A DNA stretch of 64,000 nt, from contig NZ_CP049865.1 of NCBI RefSeq assembly GCF_011393335.1, forward strand, positions 1,444,722-1,508,721, given 5' to 3'. This document shows, piece by piece, positions 34,632 through 42,199 of this stretch. This stretch comes from Propioniciclava coleopterorum. GTDB taxonomy: Bacteria; Actinomycetota; Actinomycetes; Propionibacteriales; Propionibacteriaceae. Positions within the stretch are counted from its first letter, which is position 1. The number at the start of each line of letters is the position of its first letter. Under the pieces are notes generated by a model. It was not told the origin of the DNA and did not search any database. It worked only from the letters and a program-made list of their open reading frames with translations. A program made the position numbers and the translations under genes.

Positions 34632-35046
34632 CGCCGGGGAACTCCCCTAGGGCGGCCGCGGCCTCGGCGTCCAGTTCGAAGAAGCCGAACCGCAGCTTCG
34701 AGGTCGGGATCAGGTGGCGCACGTCGGCGAGCGGGATCGGGTCGATCACGCGCAGCCGCGCCGCGCGACGGAAGCCGCCGGGGATGACCGGCGACGGCTC
34801 GGGCGCCTCGCCGGTGACCTCCCCGACGATCGTGAGCGCCTTCAAGGGTTCGCCGTTCGGGTAGGTCGTGGTGGGCGAGTAGACGACGACGCGGTCGCCC
34901 ACCGCCATGCGTGCCAGCGGGGCGCGCTTGCCGTGGTTGGCCATCACGAAGCCGCCGTCCACGCCGCGCCGGGCGTGCTCGAGCGAGGCCACCAGCACCC
35001 AGGTGCGCGGCGCGGTGGGTTGGTCCGGGGGTGCGGAGGGTTCCAT
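34621..35046 (-). CDS. EVE-domain protein
   Basis: About 141 residues. After a short Pro-rich N-terminus the EVE/PUA-like fold begins TWVLVASLEHARRGVDGGF and continues HGKRAPLARMAVGDRVVVYSP, then a late FRRAARLRVIDPIPLADVRH. EVE domains bind modified bases in DNA or RNA and often occur with defence or RNA-modification genes. ATG 35046 is chosen because earlier codons lie in low-complexity sequence. It is convergent with, and overlaps, the SDR gene. No restriction or toxin partner is adjacent. Confidence 0.85.
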   Translation of the reverse strand: MEPSAPPDQPTAPRTWVLVASLEHARRGVDGGFVMANHGKRAPLARMAVGDRVVVYSPTTTYPNGEPLKALTIVGEVTGEAPEPSPVIPGGFRRAARLRVIDPIPLADVRHLIPTSKLRFGFFELDAEAAAALGEFPGVSG

Positions 35047-35113
35047 GGGCGGGACCCTAGCGAGCGGCTCCGACAAGACGTGGGGACGCAGGGGCAGCCG
35101 GCACGTCCCGGGT

Positions 35114-35210
35114 GTCGTTCTGGTGCCCCGAGTGCGAAGCCCGGTTGGCATCGGGCCTTGTCACGGCGATCCGGCGGGCGAGGATCCGCGACCAGTGGCA
35201 CAGGAACGAC
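35114..35210 (+). repeat. 97-bp dispersed palindromic element, copy 2
   Basis: Bounded by GTCGTTC and GAACGAC and exactly as long as copy 1 (21344-21440), in opposite orientation. The first half is nearly identical; the second half has diverged but keeps complementarity to the first. It lies between the divergently oriented EVE gene start and the EamA gene end, with a 16-bp tandem repeat just after it. Confidence 0.75.
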
Positions 35211-35240
35211 ACTCATCAGCGAGTGCGGCGGGAGCCGCCG

Positions 35241-35314
35241 CGGGCACGGGCGCGACGGGCACGGGGCGCAGCGGGCACGGGGCGCAGCGGGCACGGGGCT
35301 CGGCGGGCACGGCG
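35241..35314 (+). repeat. 16-bp tandem repeat, about four and a half units
   Basis: The unit GGGCACGGGGCGCAGC occurs at 35257-35272 and 35273-35288, with a variant at 35289-35304, a degenerate unit before and a partial one after. It is intergenic and directly follows the 97-bp element. Confidence 0.75.
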
Positions 35315-35342
35315 GACTGGTGTGCGCGGAGGGAGCGACCTG

Positions 35343-36236
35343 TCAGCGGGCGCGGCGCCGCCAGGCCGCGCGGGCGGCGTCCATCACGGCGGGTTGGCCC
35401 AGCAGGACGCCGGCGAGCACCAGCGCGGTTCCCAGCGCCTGGAAGGGGCCGAAGTTCTCCCCCACCAGCACGACGCCCAGCAGGGTGGCGGTGAGCGGGT
35501 TGAGCAGGCCGAGCGTCCCGACCGCGGCGGCGGGCAACAGGCGCAGGCCGCGGAACCAGCACAGGTAGGCCAGCAGGGTCGCCACCAGCGCGAGCCAGAC
35601 GTACGACCCCGCCGCGGCGGGGGTCAGCACGGGCGGCGGCCCCTCGATCGCCAGGGCGAGCGGCAGCAGGAACAGCCCGCCCGCGACGAGCTGCCAGGCG
35701 GTGAGGGTGAGCAGATCGACCGGGGGCGTCCAGCGCTTCACCAGGACGAAGCCGGTCGAGGTCACCAGCACGGACGCGATCGCGGCGAGGACACCCACGG
35801 CGTCCACCACGAATCCGGCCCGCAGCACCAGCACCGCGACGCCCACGAGCCCGAGCAGCCCACCCAGGATGGCCGCCCGCCGGGGCGACTCGCGCAGCAG
35901 CAGCCAGGCCAGCAGCATGATGGCGAGCGGGCCCGTGGCCTGCAGCGTGGACGCCAACCCGCCCGGCAGGCGGTAGGCGCCCACGAACAGCAGGGCGAAG
36001 AAGCCGCCGAAGTTGAGGACGCCGAGCAGCGCCGCCTTCCACCACCAGTCTCCGGTGGGCAGGCGGCGGACCCACAGCAGCAGGATCAGGCCCACGGGCA
36101 GGCAGCGGATCATGGCCGAGAACAGCGGCCGCCCCGGCGGCAGCCAGAGCTGGGTGATCGCGTAGGTGGTCGCCCAGGCGATGGGGGCGAACGCCGTCAG
36201 CGCGATGTCGCGCCAGGTGACCCGTTTGGCTTCCAC
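35343..36236 (-). CDS. EamA-family transporter (drug/metabolite exporter)
   Basis: About 297 residues with ten predicted membrane helices in two EamA halves; AFAPIAWATTYAITQLWLPPG opens the first and GSYVWLALVATLLAYLCWFRG lies in the second. The start is GTG 36236, placing the frame inside the operator region. It is divergent from a MarR gene 47 bases away, with two TTCCNNGGAA palindromes between them, the usual plan for a ligand-induced efflux pump. Substrate is likely an amino acid or drug-like compound. Confidence 0.85.
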   Translation of the reverse strand: MEAKRVTWRDIALTAFAPIAWATTYAITQLWLPPGRPLFSAMIRCLPVGLILLLWVRRLPTGDWWWKAALLGVLNFGGFFALLFVGAYRLPGGLASTLQATGPLAIMLLAWLLLRESPRRAAILGGLLGLVGVAVLVLRAGFVVDAVGVLAAIASVLVTSTGFVLVKRWTPPVDLLTLTAWQLVAGGLFLLPLALAIEGPPPVLTPAAAGSYVWLALVATLLAYLCWFRGLRLLPAAAVGTLGLLNPLTATLLGVVLVGENFGPFQALGTALVLAGVLLGQPAVMDAARAAWRRRAR

Positions 36237-36264
36237 GGAAGGAAACCATACCTTCCATGGAAGG
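36231..36264. promoter_or_regulatory. twin palindromic MarR operators
   Basis: TTCCACGGAA (36231-36240) and CCTTCCATGGAAGG (36251-36264, perfect 14 bp) share the TTCC-NN-GGAA core. Their centres are 22 bp apart, two helical turns, between the divergent EamA and MarR genes. The first overlaps the EamA start codon. Confidence 0.6.
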
Positions 36265-36283
36265 AATCGCCTAGGCTGGCCCC

Positions 36284-36784
36284 ATGGACGCTGTGGATCG
36301 CATCGTCGAGCAGTGGCGCCGCGAGCGCCCCGACCTCGATCCCTCCCCGATGCTGGTCGTCGGCCGACTGCACCGGCTGGCCTCACTGCTGGAGGCCGAG
36401 TTGCGGCCCGTGTTCGCCGACGCGGGCCTGGGCGACGGGGACTTCGACGTGCTCGCCACGCTGCGCCGGGCCGGCGCGCCCTACCTGCTCACCCCGGGTC
36501 AGCTCGCCGCCCACACCATGGTCACGACCGGCGCGACGAGCAAGCGGCTGGACCGGCTGGAGGCCCGGGGGCTGATCGCCCGGCAGGTCCGCGAGACCGA
36601 CGGCCGCGGCCGTCACGTCCGCCTCACCCCCGAAGGCCTGGCCACGGTGGACGCCGTGGTCGCCCGCCACGTCGCCAACGAGGAGCGACTGGTCGCAGCG
36701 CTGCCGCCGGACGACCGGGAAGCGCTGGCCAGGCTGCTGTCGCGGTGGCTGCGCGCCCTCGAGCCGGGTGCCGAACAGCGTTAG
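36284..36784 (+). CDS. MarR-family transcriptional regulator
   Basis: A 166-residue winged-helix protein with a long N-terminal dimer helix, recognition region LTPGQLAAHTMVTTGATSKRLDRLEARGLI and the wing VRETDGRGRHVRLTPEG (the DxRxxR-type motif). It is divergent from the EamA exporter and likely represses both genes by binding the twin TTCC-NN-GGAA palindromes, with release on ligand binding. ATG 36284 is preceded by a plausible short leader. Confidence 0.92.
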   Translation: MDAVDRIVEQWRRERPDLDPSPMLVVGRLHRLASLLEAELRPVFADAGLGDGDFDVLATLRRAGAPYLLTPGQLAAHTMVTTGATSKRLDRLEARGLIARQVRETDGRGRHVRLTPEGLATVDAVVARHVANEERLVAALPPDDREALARLLSRWLRALEPGAEQR

Positions 36785-36827
36785 GATCGGCAGCCCGACC
36801 GCAGCCACACCCCGACAGGAGCCGATC

Positions 36828-36929
36828 ATGAACGAAGGCGGCCTCGATCTGACGGTGGTCCTGGGCATCCTCGCCCTGATCATCGTCCTCGTCACCGTGA
36901 TCGCGATCGTCCGCCGCCGCCGCAGGTAG
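36828..36929 (+). CDS. 33-residue single-pass membrane peptide
   Basis: MNEGGLDLTVVLGILALI followed by a further hydrophobic stretch and five terminal Arg residues. This is a textbook small inner-membrane protein with a positively charged cytoplasmic tail. AGGAG lies six bases before ATG 36828 and a 9-bp terminator hairpin follows the stop, so it is a real transcription unit. Function is unknown. Confidence 0.65.
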   Translation: MNEGGLDLTVVLGILALIIVLVTVIAIVRRRRR

Positions 36930-36937
36930 TCCAGGAC

Positions 36938-36961
36938 GCGCCGCCCACCCACGGGCGGCGC
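36938..36961. terminator. 9-bp hairpin after the small membrane peptide
   Basis: GCGCCGCCC and GGGCGGCGC form a perfect 9-bp stem with a 6-base loop, nine bases after the stop codon. It can also serve the convergent GntP gene, which ends at 37017. Confidence 0.6.
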
Positions 36962-37016
36962 GCCGGCGAGGCGTTGTCACGGACGTTCGCGTCGCGCGGG
37001 ACGGGCCGGTGGCGCC

Positions 37017-38408
37017 CTACAGCACCAGCGACAGCAGCCAGATGAACACGATCGACGTGACGCCCATGAGGAGCGTGACGAGGGTCTGGGTGCGGTAGCC
37101 CTGCTGCGGCGTCATGCCGCCGAAGTTGGTCACGACCCAGAAGTAGGAGTCGTTGGCGTGCGACACCGTCATCGCGCCGGCGGCGATGGCCATGACTGCG
37201 AGCGCGATCTCCACGGGGGTTGCCAGGCCCAGCGCGGGCAGCAGCGGCGCGACGATGCCGGCCGTCGTGACCAGCGCGACGGTCGAGGACCCCTGCGCCG
37301 TCTTGAGGATCGCCGAGAGCAGGAACGGGAAGAACAGCCCCACCGACGCCATCGCGGTGGCGTTGGAGGTGATGAACGTGACGATGTCGGTGCTCGCGAT
37401 GACCTTGCCCAGGACGCCGCCGGCCGCCGTGATGAACAGGATCGGGCCGACGACCTTGAGCGTCTCGTTGGTCACCTCGTAGAACTCGCCCATCCGGTTG
37501 GTGACGGCCAGGACCGCCACCGCGATGAGGGTGCCGAGGCCCAGGGCGATGATCGGCGTCCCGAAGAACTTGGCGAGTTCGGCGCCGAAGCCGGTCCACT
37601 TCAGCATGGTGGCCAGGGAGCCCAGCGCCATGGCCAGGATCGGCACGATGATCGGCGCGAACGACAGCCAGGTGCTGGGCAGCTTGCCGTAGGACGCGCG
37701 CAGCTGCTCGTAGCCGGCCTCGATGTCGGCGTCGAGGTTCTCCTCGTCCTCCGACGAGGACACCCGGCGTCCCACCCACTGCGCGAACAGGTAGGCGACG
37801 ATCAGCGACGGGATGGACACGAGCGCACCGAGCCCGATGACGAGCAGGAGGTGGTCGCCCACGCCGAGAGTGTTGGCAGCGGCGATCGGGCCGGGCGTCG
37901 GCGGGATGAAGACGTGCGAGGTGTAGAGGCCGGCCGACAGCGCGACGGTCATGGCGACCGAGGACGCCCCGGTGCGCCGGGCGAGCGCCTTGCGGATCGG
38001 GTTGAGGATGACGAAGCCCGAGTCGCAGAACACCGGGATCGAGACGACCCAGCCCATCAGCTCGATGGCGAGCACCGGACGCTTGGCGCCGACGAGCTTC
38101 ACGATGGCGTCGGCCATCTTGAACGCCGCCCCCGTGACCTCCAGGATCATGCCGATCAGGGCGCCGAGGATGATGACGATGCCGATCGAGGTGAAGGTCC
38201 CGGAGAAGCCCTGCCCGATCACCGTGGCGATGCCGGGGATCGTCTTGTCGCCGACCTTGGCGTCGATGAGCGGGATGCCGCCCACCAGCCCGAAGATCAG
38301 CGAGATCGCCATGATCGACAGGAAGGGATGGATCTTCAGCTTCGAGATGGCGAGGATCATCGCCGCGATGGCGACGACGAAGGCGATGATGAGCGGAATG
38401 CCGGTCAC
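37017..38408 (-). CDS. GntP-family gluconate/organic-acid permease
   Basis: The 463-residue membrane protein has the family motifs VFCDSGFVILNPI, SHVFIPPTPGPIAAA and, near the end, VSHANDSYFWVVTNF. There are about 12-14 hydrophobic helices and a cytoplasmic loop with an acidic patch (SSSEDEENLDADIEAG). GntP proteins are proton symporters for gluconate, idonate, glycerate or related sugar acids. No catabolic gene is next to it, so the substrate is undetermined. It reads toward the small membrane gene. Confidence 0.93.
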   Translation of the reverse strand: MTGIPLIIAFVVAIAAMILAISKLKIHPFLSIMAISLIFGLVGGIPLIDAKVGDKTIPGIATVIGQGFSGTFTSIGIVIILGALIGMILEVTGAAFKMADAIVKLVGAKRPVLAIELMGWVVSIPVFCDSGFVILNPIRKALARRTGASSVAMTVALSAGLYTSHVFIPPTPGPIAAANTLGVGDHLLLVIGLGALVSIPSLIVAYLFAQWVGRRVSSSEDEENLDADIEAGYEQLRASYGKLPSTWLSFAPIIVPILAMALGSLATMLKWTGFGAELAKFFGTPIIALGLGTLIAVAVLAVTNRMGEFYEVTNETLKVVGPILFITAAGGVLGKVIASTDIVTFITSNATAMASVGLFFPFLLSAILKTAQGSSTVALVTTAGIVAPLLPALGLATPVEIALAVMAIAAGAMTVSHANDSYFWVVTNFGGMTPQQGYRTQTLVTLLMGVTSIVFIWLLSLVL

Positions 38409-38477
38409 TGGAGCTCCTTTGCTTCAGTTCGTCCTGGTGGGGCGCTGAGGGCACAGTAGCGATACCCGCAACGGGTG

Positions 38478-38527
38478 TTGACAGATTGCATGCGTTTGAT
38501 TCATCGGTTTTCGGCGATATCATCGCC
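38478..38527 (+). promoter_or_regulatory. ArsR/CDF promoter and operator
   Basis: A perfect -35 box TTGACA at 38478-38483 is followed by a weak -10 region. GGCGAT-ATC-ATCGCC (38513-38527) is an inverted repeat ending two bases before the ATG of the regulator. This is a likely ArsR/SmtB operator. Confidence 0.5.
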
Positions 38528-38529
38528 TC

Positions 38530-38906
38530 ATGTCGAATCCGAGCGCCCTGGACGCCGAGCCCACGATCACCGGCCCCCAGCCCGAGGTCGCCACGCTGTT
38601 CCACGCGCTGTCCGAACCGACCCGGCTGGCGATCCTGACCCACCTCTCGGGGGCGAGCATCGCGTCCGGGACCTGGTGGAGCACCTCGGCCTGGCGCAGT
38701 CGACGGTCAGCCAGCACCTGGCGTGCCTGCGCGACTGCGGGCTGGTCGCGGTGCGGCCGCAGGGGCGGTCGTCCTGGTTCTCCCTGGCGGCACCCGCGCT
38801 GCTCGCCGACCTGCTGGGCGCCACCGAGGCCTTCGTCGCGGGCACCGGGATCGGCCCGTCGCTGCGCACCCACCACGACGACGGGGCGATCGGGGACGCG
38901 TCATGA
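38530..38906 (+). CDS. ArsR/SmtB-family metal-responsive regulator, frameshifted at a G run
   Basis: Restoring one G in the five-G run at 38649-38653 gives a 125-residue ArsR protein: ATLFHALSEPTRLAILTHLSG, the recognition helix STVSQHLACLRDCGLVAV, then the wing RPQGRSSWFSLA. Its stop overlaps the start of the CDF transporter gene (ATGA), so both are one operon. It should derepress the exporter when zinc, cadmium or a similar metal binds. The break is in a homopolymer and the rest is intact. Confidence 0.85.
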
Positions 38907-39814
38907 GCCACGACCACCGCCACGGCGGCAACCGGACCCGGCTCGCGATCGCGTTCGGGATCACCGCGGCGCTGGTGGTGATCCAGTTCGTCGGCAGCAT
39001 CGTCACCGGCTCGCTGGCGCTGCTCACCGACACCGCCCACGCGCTCACCGATGCGTCCGGCCTGCTCGTGGCCCTCGTCGCGGCGACGCTGATGCTCCGG
39101 CCGGCCACCTCCCGGCGCACGTGGGGGTTCGCGCGCGTCGAGGTCCTCGCCGCCCTGGGGCAAGCGACCGTCCTGCTGGCCGTGGGGCTCTACACCGCCG
39201 TCGAGGGGGTCCGGCGCCTGTTCGCGCCGCCCGAGGTACCCGCCGGGGAACTGCTCGCCTTCGGCGTCCTCGGCCTGGTCGCCAACCTGGTCGCGATCGC
39301 GATCCTGGCCGGCCACCGGGACGCGAACCTCAACATGCGCGCCGCCTTCCTGGAGGTGCTGAACGACGCGCTGGGCTCGCTGGGCGTCATCGCGGCCGCC
39401 GTGGTGATCGCCACGACGGGCTTCCAGCGGGCCGACGCGCTGGCCGGCCTGTTCATCGCCGCGCTGATCGTGCCGCGCGCGTTCCGGATCATGCGGGAGA
39501 CGTTCGCGGTGCTGATGGAGGCCGCCCCGGCGGGCGTCGACCTGGAACAGGTCCGCGAGCATCTCGCCGAGCTCGGCGGGGTCGAGGCCGTCCACGACCT
39601 GCACGCGTCCACGATCGGTACCGGGCTGCCCGTCGTCAGCGCGCACCTCGTCGTGGCCGAGGAGGCGTTCCGCTCCGGCGCCGTGCCGACGCTGCTCGCC
39701 GACGCCCATTCCTGCCTGCGCGAACACTTCCCCGTCTGCTTCGAGCATGCGACGATTCAGATCGAGACGGCCACCTTCCGGGCCGACGAGCCGCACGGCG
39801 TCCTGCACGCCTGA
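38903..39814 (+). CDS. cation diffusion facilitator (CzcD/ZitB-like)
   Basis: The 303-residue protein starts with a His-rich MSHDHRHGG segment and has six membrane helices. Helix 2 carries LLTDTAHALTDASG and helix 5 has FLEVLNDALGSLGV, the metal-binding HxxxD-type pairs of CDF proteins. The cytoplasmic C-terminal ferredoxin-like domain (VEAVHDLHASTIGTGLPVVSA) dimerises and senses metal. It exports zinc, cadmium or cobalt in exchange for protons and is translationally coupled to its ArsR regulator. Confidence 0.92.
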   Translation: MSHDHRHGGNRTRLAIAFGITAALVVIQFVGSIVTGSLALLTDTAHALTDASGLLVALVAATLMLRPATSRRTWGFARVEVLAALGQATVLLAVGLYTAVEGVRRLFAPPEVPAGELLAFGVLGLVANLVAIAILAGHRDANLNMRAAFLEVLNDALGSLGVIAAAVVIATTGFQRADALAGLFIAALIVPRAFRIMRETFAVLMEAAPAGVDLEQVREHLAELGGVEAVHDLHASTIGTGLPVVSAHLVVAEEAFRSGAVPTLLADAHSCLREHFPVCFEHATIQIETATFRADEPHGVLHA

Positions 39815-39830
39815 GGGAAGGAGCGACGCC

Positions 39831-40364
39831 ATGGTGCGAGCCCAGCGGGACGGGGCGGGCCCGGAGGCCCTGCGTGCCGCGACCGGAAGGACGCACGAGG
39901 AGTGGCGCGCGCTGCTCACCGACGCCGGCGCTCTCGACTGGGACCACGGCCGCATCGCCGCGCACCTCGTCGAGGAGCACGGCGTCGACGGCTGGTGGGC
40001 CCAGGGGATCACCGTGGACTTCGAGCAGGCCTGCCAGGGGCGGCTGCCCGGGCAGCGCGCCGACGGGACGTTCGCGGTGTCCCGCACCCGCACCCTGCCC
40101 GGCGAGCGGCTCGACGCCCTCGCGACGCTCGTCGCGGCGGTCGCCGGGGAGGTGGGCGAACCCGCGCGCAGCAACCTGCAGGCCCGCACGCCCGTCGTCC
40201 GGTGGCGCCTGCCCGACGACAGCCGGCTCGCCGCCACCGCGCTCGCACCCACCCGCTCGGGCACGCCGGTGAACCTCACCTGGGAGAAGATCCCGGACGC
40301 CGCCGCGATGGCCGCGGCCACCGCCCGCCTCGAGGCGATGCTGGGCCGCGCCCTGGCCTCCTGA
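39831..40364 (+). CDS. DUF4287-domain protein
   Basis: A 177-residue protein with GGAAGGAG before ATG 39831. Residues 15-70 contain TGRTHEEWRALLTDAG and HGVDGWWAQGITVDFEQA, the pattern I associate with DUF4287. The second half (RWRLPDDSRLAATALAPT, then TWEKIPDAAAMAAATARL) looks like an SRPBCC/START-like remnant. Function is unknown. It follows the CDF gene by 16 bases and may be part of its operon. Confidence 0.65.
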   Translation: MVRAQRDGAGPEALRAATGRTHEEWRALLTDAGALDWDHGRIAAHLVEEHGVDGWWAQGITVDFEQACQGRLPGQRADGTFAVSRTRTLPGERLDALATLVAAVAGEVGEPARSNLQARTPVVRWRLPDDSRLAATALAPTRSGTPVNLTWEKIPDAAAMAAATARLEAMLGRALAS

Positions 40365-40431
40365 GCGGCCGCCGGCGGCTTCGTGGCCGTACGGACGCGC
40401 GGCCCGGCGCCTCCTCGGTAGGCTGTGCCCC

Positions 40432-41187
40432 ATGGCCAAGCCCGAGAAGCCGAAGCCGGAGAAGCCCCTCGAGGGCGGCAACATGACGCCGGTCTCGCGC
40501 CTCGGCGACCAGGTTCTCCGCGAGGCGGGGCCGTGGACGCCGACCATCCAGCGCCTTCTGGCGCACCTGCGCGACCGGGGGCTCGACTGGGTCCCCGAGC
40601 CGCAGGGCTGGACCAAGGACGGCCGCGAGGCGCTGTCCTACCTGAAGGGGAAGGTCCCGATCTACCCGCTGCCCGACTGGGTCTACGACGAGGCCGTCCT
40701 GCGCGACGGCGCCCGGTTCCTGCGGGCGCTGCACGACGCCACCGCCGACTACGAGGACCCCGAGGCGACCTGGCGCGGCGTCCCCCGGCAGCCCCACGAG
40801 GTGATCTGCCACAACGACTTCGCGCCCTACAACATGGTCTTCCGCGACCGGGAACTCGTGGGCGTCATCGACTGGGACTTCGCCGCCCCGGGGCCGCGGC
40901 TGTGGGATCTGGCCTACTACGCCTACCGCACGGTCCCGCTGATGCGGTCGGACAACCCCGACTCCCCCACCATCTCGATCGACCTGCTCGTCCGCATCCA
41001 GCTCATGCTGGACGCCTACGGCTCCGACGCCTCCGTGCCCGAACTGCTGGCGGTCATCGTCGAGCGCCTCGACGAGCTCGCCAGCTTCACCCACACCCAC
41101 GGGCTGCGCCGCAAGAACGACAAGCTCCTGGCCGACGCGAAGAACTACTCCCTGGACGCCGCCTTCCTGGGCGGCCTGCTGCGCTGA
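40432..41187 (+). CDS. aminoglycoside phosphotransferase-family kinase
   Basis: The 251-residue protein keeps the key residues: the catalytic loop VICHNDFAPYNMVFRD (HND-x4-N) and the metal-binding VIDWDFAAPGPRLWDLAYY. The N-terminal lobe is reduced and has a Lys/Pro/Glu-rich first 15 residues. It resembles small cytosolic APH/choline-kinase-like proteins of unknown substrate, not a proven resistance enzyme. A strong hairpin terminator follows. Confidence 0.85.
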   Translation: MAKPEKPKPEKPLEGGNMTPVSRLGDQVLREAGPWTPTIQRLLAHLRDRGLDWVPEPQGWTKDGREALSYLKGKVPIYPLPDWVYDEAVLRDGARFLRALHDATADYEDPEATWRGVPRQPHEVICHNDFAPYNMVFRDRELVGVIDWDFAAPGPRLWDLAYYAYRTVPLMRSDNPDSPTISIDLLVRIQLMLDAYGSDASVPELLAVIVERLDELASFTHTHGLRRKNDKLLADAKNYSLDAAFLGGLLR

Positions 41188-41267
41188 CCGGAGGCGCACT
41201 CCCCTCAGCACCACACCGCAGACGCCCGTTGGCAGGCATCACCGCCAACCCGCGCCGGGACGGCAGG

Positions 41268-41297
41268 GACCCCGCGCGCCGGTGGGCGCGCGGGGTC
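41268..41297. terminator. 13-bp perfect hairpin terminator
   Basis: GACCCCGCGCGCC pairs with GGCGCGCGGGGTC around a GGTG loop. It separates the plus-strand kinase-like gene from the convergent SHOCT gene. Confidence 0.7.
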
Positions 41298-41309
41298 GGA
41301 TGGGTCGGA

Positions 41310-41615
41310 TCAGCGGCTCTGCAGCATGCTCAGCCGCTCGAGGTACTCGTCGGGGGTGAGGTCACCCTCGGCGAGCCGGTGCGCCAGGATGCGCTCGGGA
41401 TCCTGCGGGACGGACCAGCCGGCCGGCGGGCCCCAGGGGGCGGGGACCGACGCCGGGACCTGGCCGGGCGCCGGCGCCGAGGCGGGCGGCGGTCCGGCGA
41501 AGGCCGGCGTGTAGTGCGCCGCCACGGGGCGGCGGCGTCCGGCCCACTCGAAGGGGCCGAGGCGTCCCACTTGGGAGAGCACGAACAGGAAGAGCAGCAG
41601 GGCGATCAGGAACAT
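41310..41615 (-). CDS. SHOCT-domain membrane protein 1
   Basis: A 101-residue protein with an N-terminal membrane helix (LIALLLFLFVLSQVG), a Pro/Ala-rich linker and a C-terminal SHOCT motif, ILAHRLAEGDLTPDEYLERLSML. SHOCT ends often mediate oligomerisation. Its upstream neighbour (41619-41966) is a paralogue with the same architecture and its start is three bases beyond that gene's stop. The pair is probably co-expressed and may form a heteromeric membrane complex. Confidence 0.8.
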   Translation of the reverse strand: MFLIALLLFLFVLSQVGRLGPFEWAGRRRPVAAHYTPAFAGPPPASAPAPGQVPASVPAPWGPPAGWSVPQDPERILAHRLAEGDLTPDEYLERLSMLQSR

Positions 41616-41618
41616 GGC

Positions 41619-41966
41619 TCACTCCTTCCCGGTGGACCCGGCGGTGCCGGTCGGGCCGTTGGGGCCGTGGGGCTGCGAGCCCCGCAGGACGGAGCTGCGC
41701 TCCAGGTACTCCTCGGGCGTGATGTCGCCGTTGGCCAGGCGCTCGGCCAGGCGGGCCAGCGCCTCGTCCTCGGCGGACGGCCGCCCGAAGCCGGGGTGGC
41801 CGGGATGGCCGGGGCGTCCGGGGGCGAACCGGACCGGGCCGAGCCGGCCCTTGCGCACCAGCACGAACAGCAGCAGCCCCAGCAGAAGGAGCGGGAACAG
41901 CATCGGGAAGAAGAATCCATGGCCGCCCATGTGGAGCGGGATCAACGTGGTCATCATGGGTTCCAT
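41619..41966 (-). CDS. SHOCT-domain membrane protein 2
   Basis: About 115 residues with a hydrophobic helix (PMLFPLLLLGLLLFVLV), a Gly/Pro/His linker and a SHOCT motif (LARLAERLANGDITPEEYLERSSVL). It is a paralogue of the gene behind it. ATG 41966 is favoured; nearby in-frame ATGs at 41993, 41957 and 41954 are possible. It is divergent from the two-component system 230 bp away, so the regulator may control this pair. Confidence 0.75.
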   Translation of the reverse strand: MEPMMTTLIPLHMGGHGFFFPMLFPLLLLGLLLFVLVRKGRLGPVRFAPGRPGHPGHPGFGRPSAEDEALARLAERLANGDITPEEYLERSSVLRGSQPHGPNGPTGTAGSTGKE

Positions 41967-42199
41967 CGAACGCGGTCGGCGTCTCGCAGCCATCGGGACC
42001 AGGGCTGAATCCGCTCCGGCGCCGGATACGCGCCTGAACGTACGCCAGGCTCAGCCCGCTGACGTAGGCCGCTTCCCGCCGTGGTGCTGGACGGCCGCGC
42101 GCCGCCTCCGGATTGCCGGGTGCGGAGCCCCGCCCTACGTCGCTCGGCGTAGGCGCGCGGGCCGATCCGCGCGGCCGCCCCGACCCGTAGGCTCGTCGC

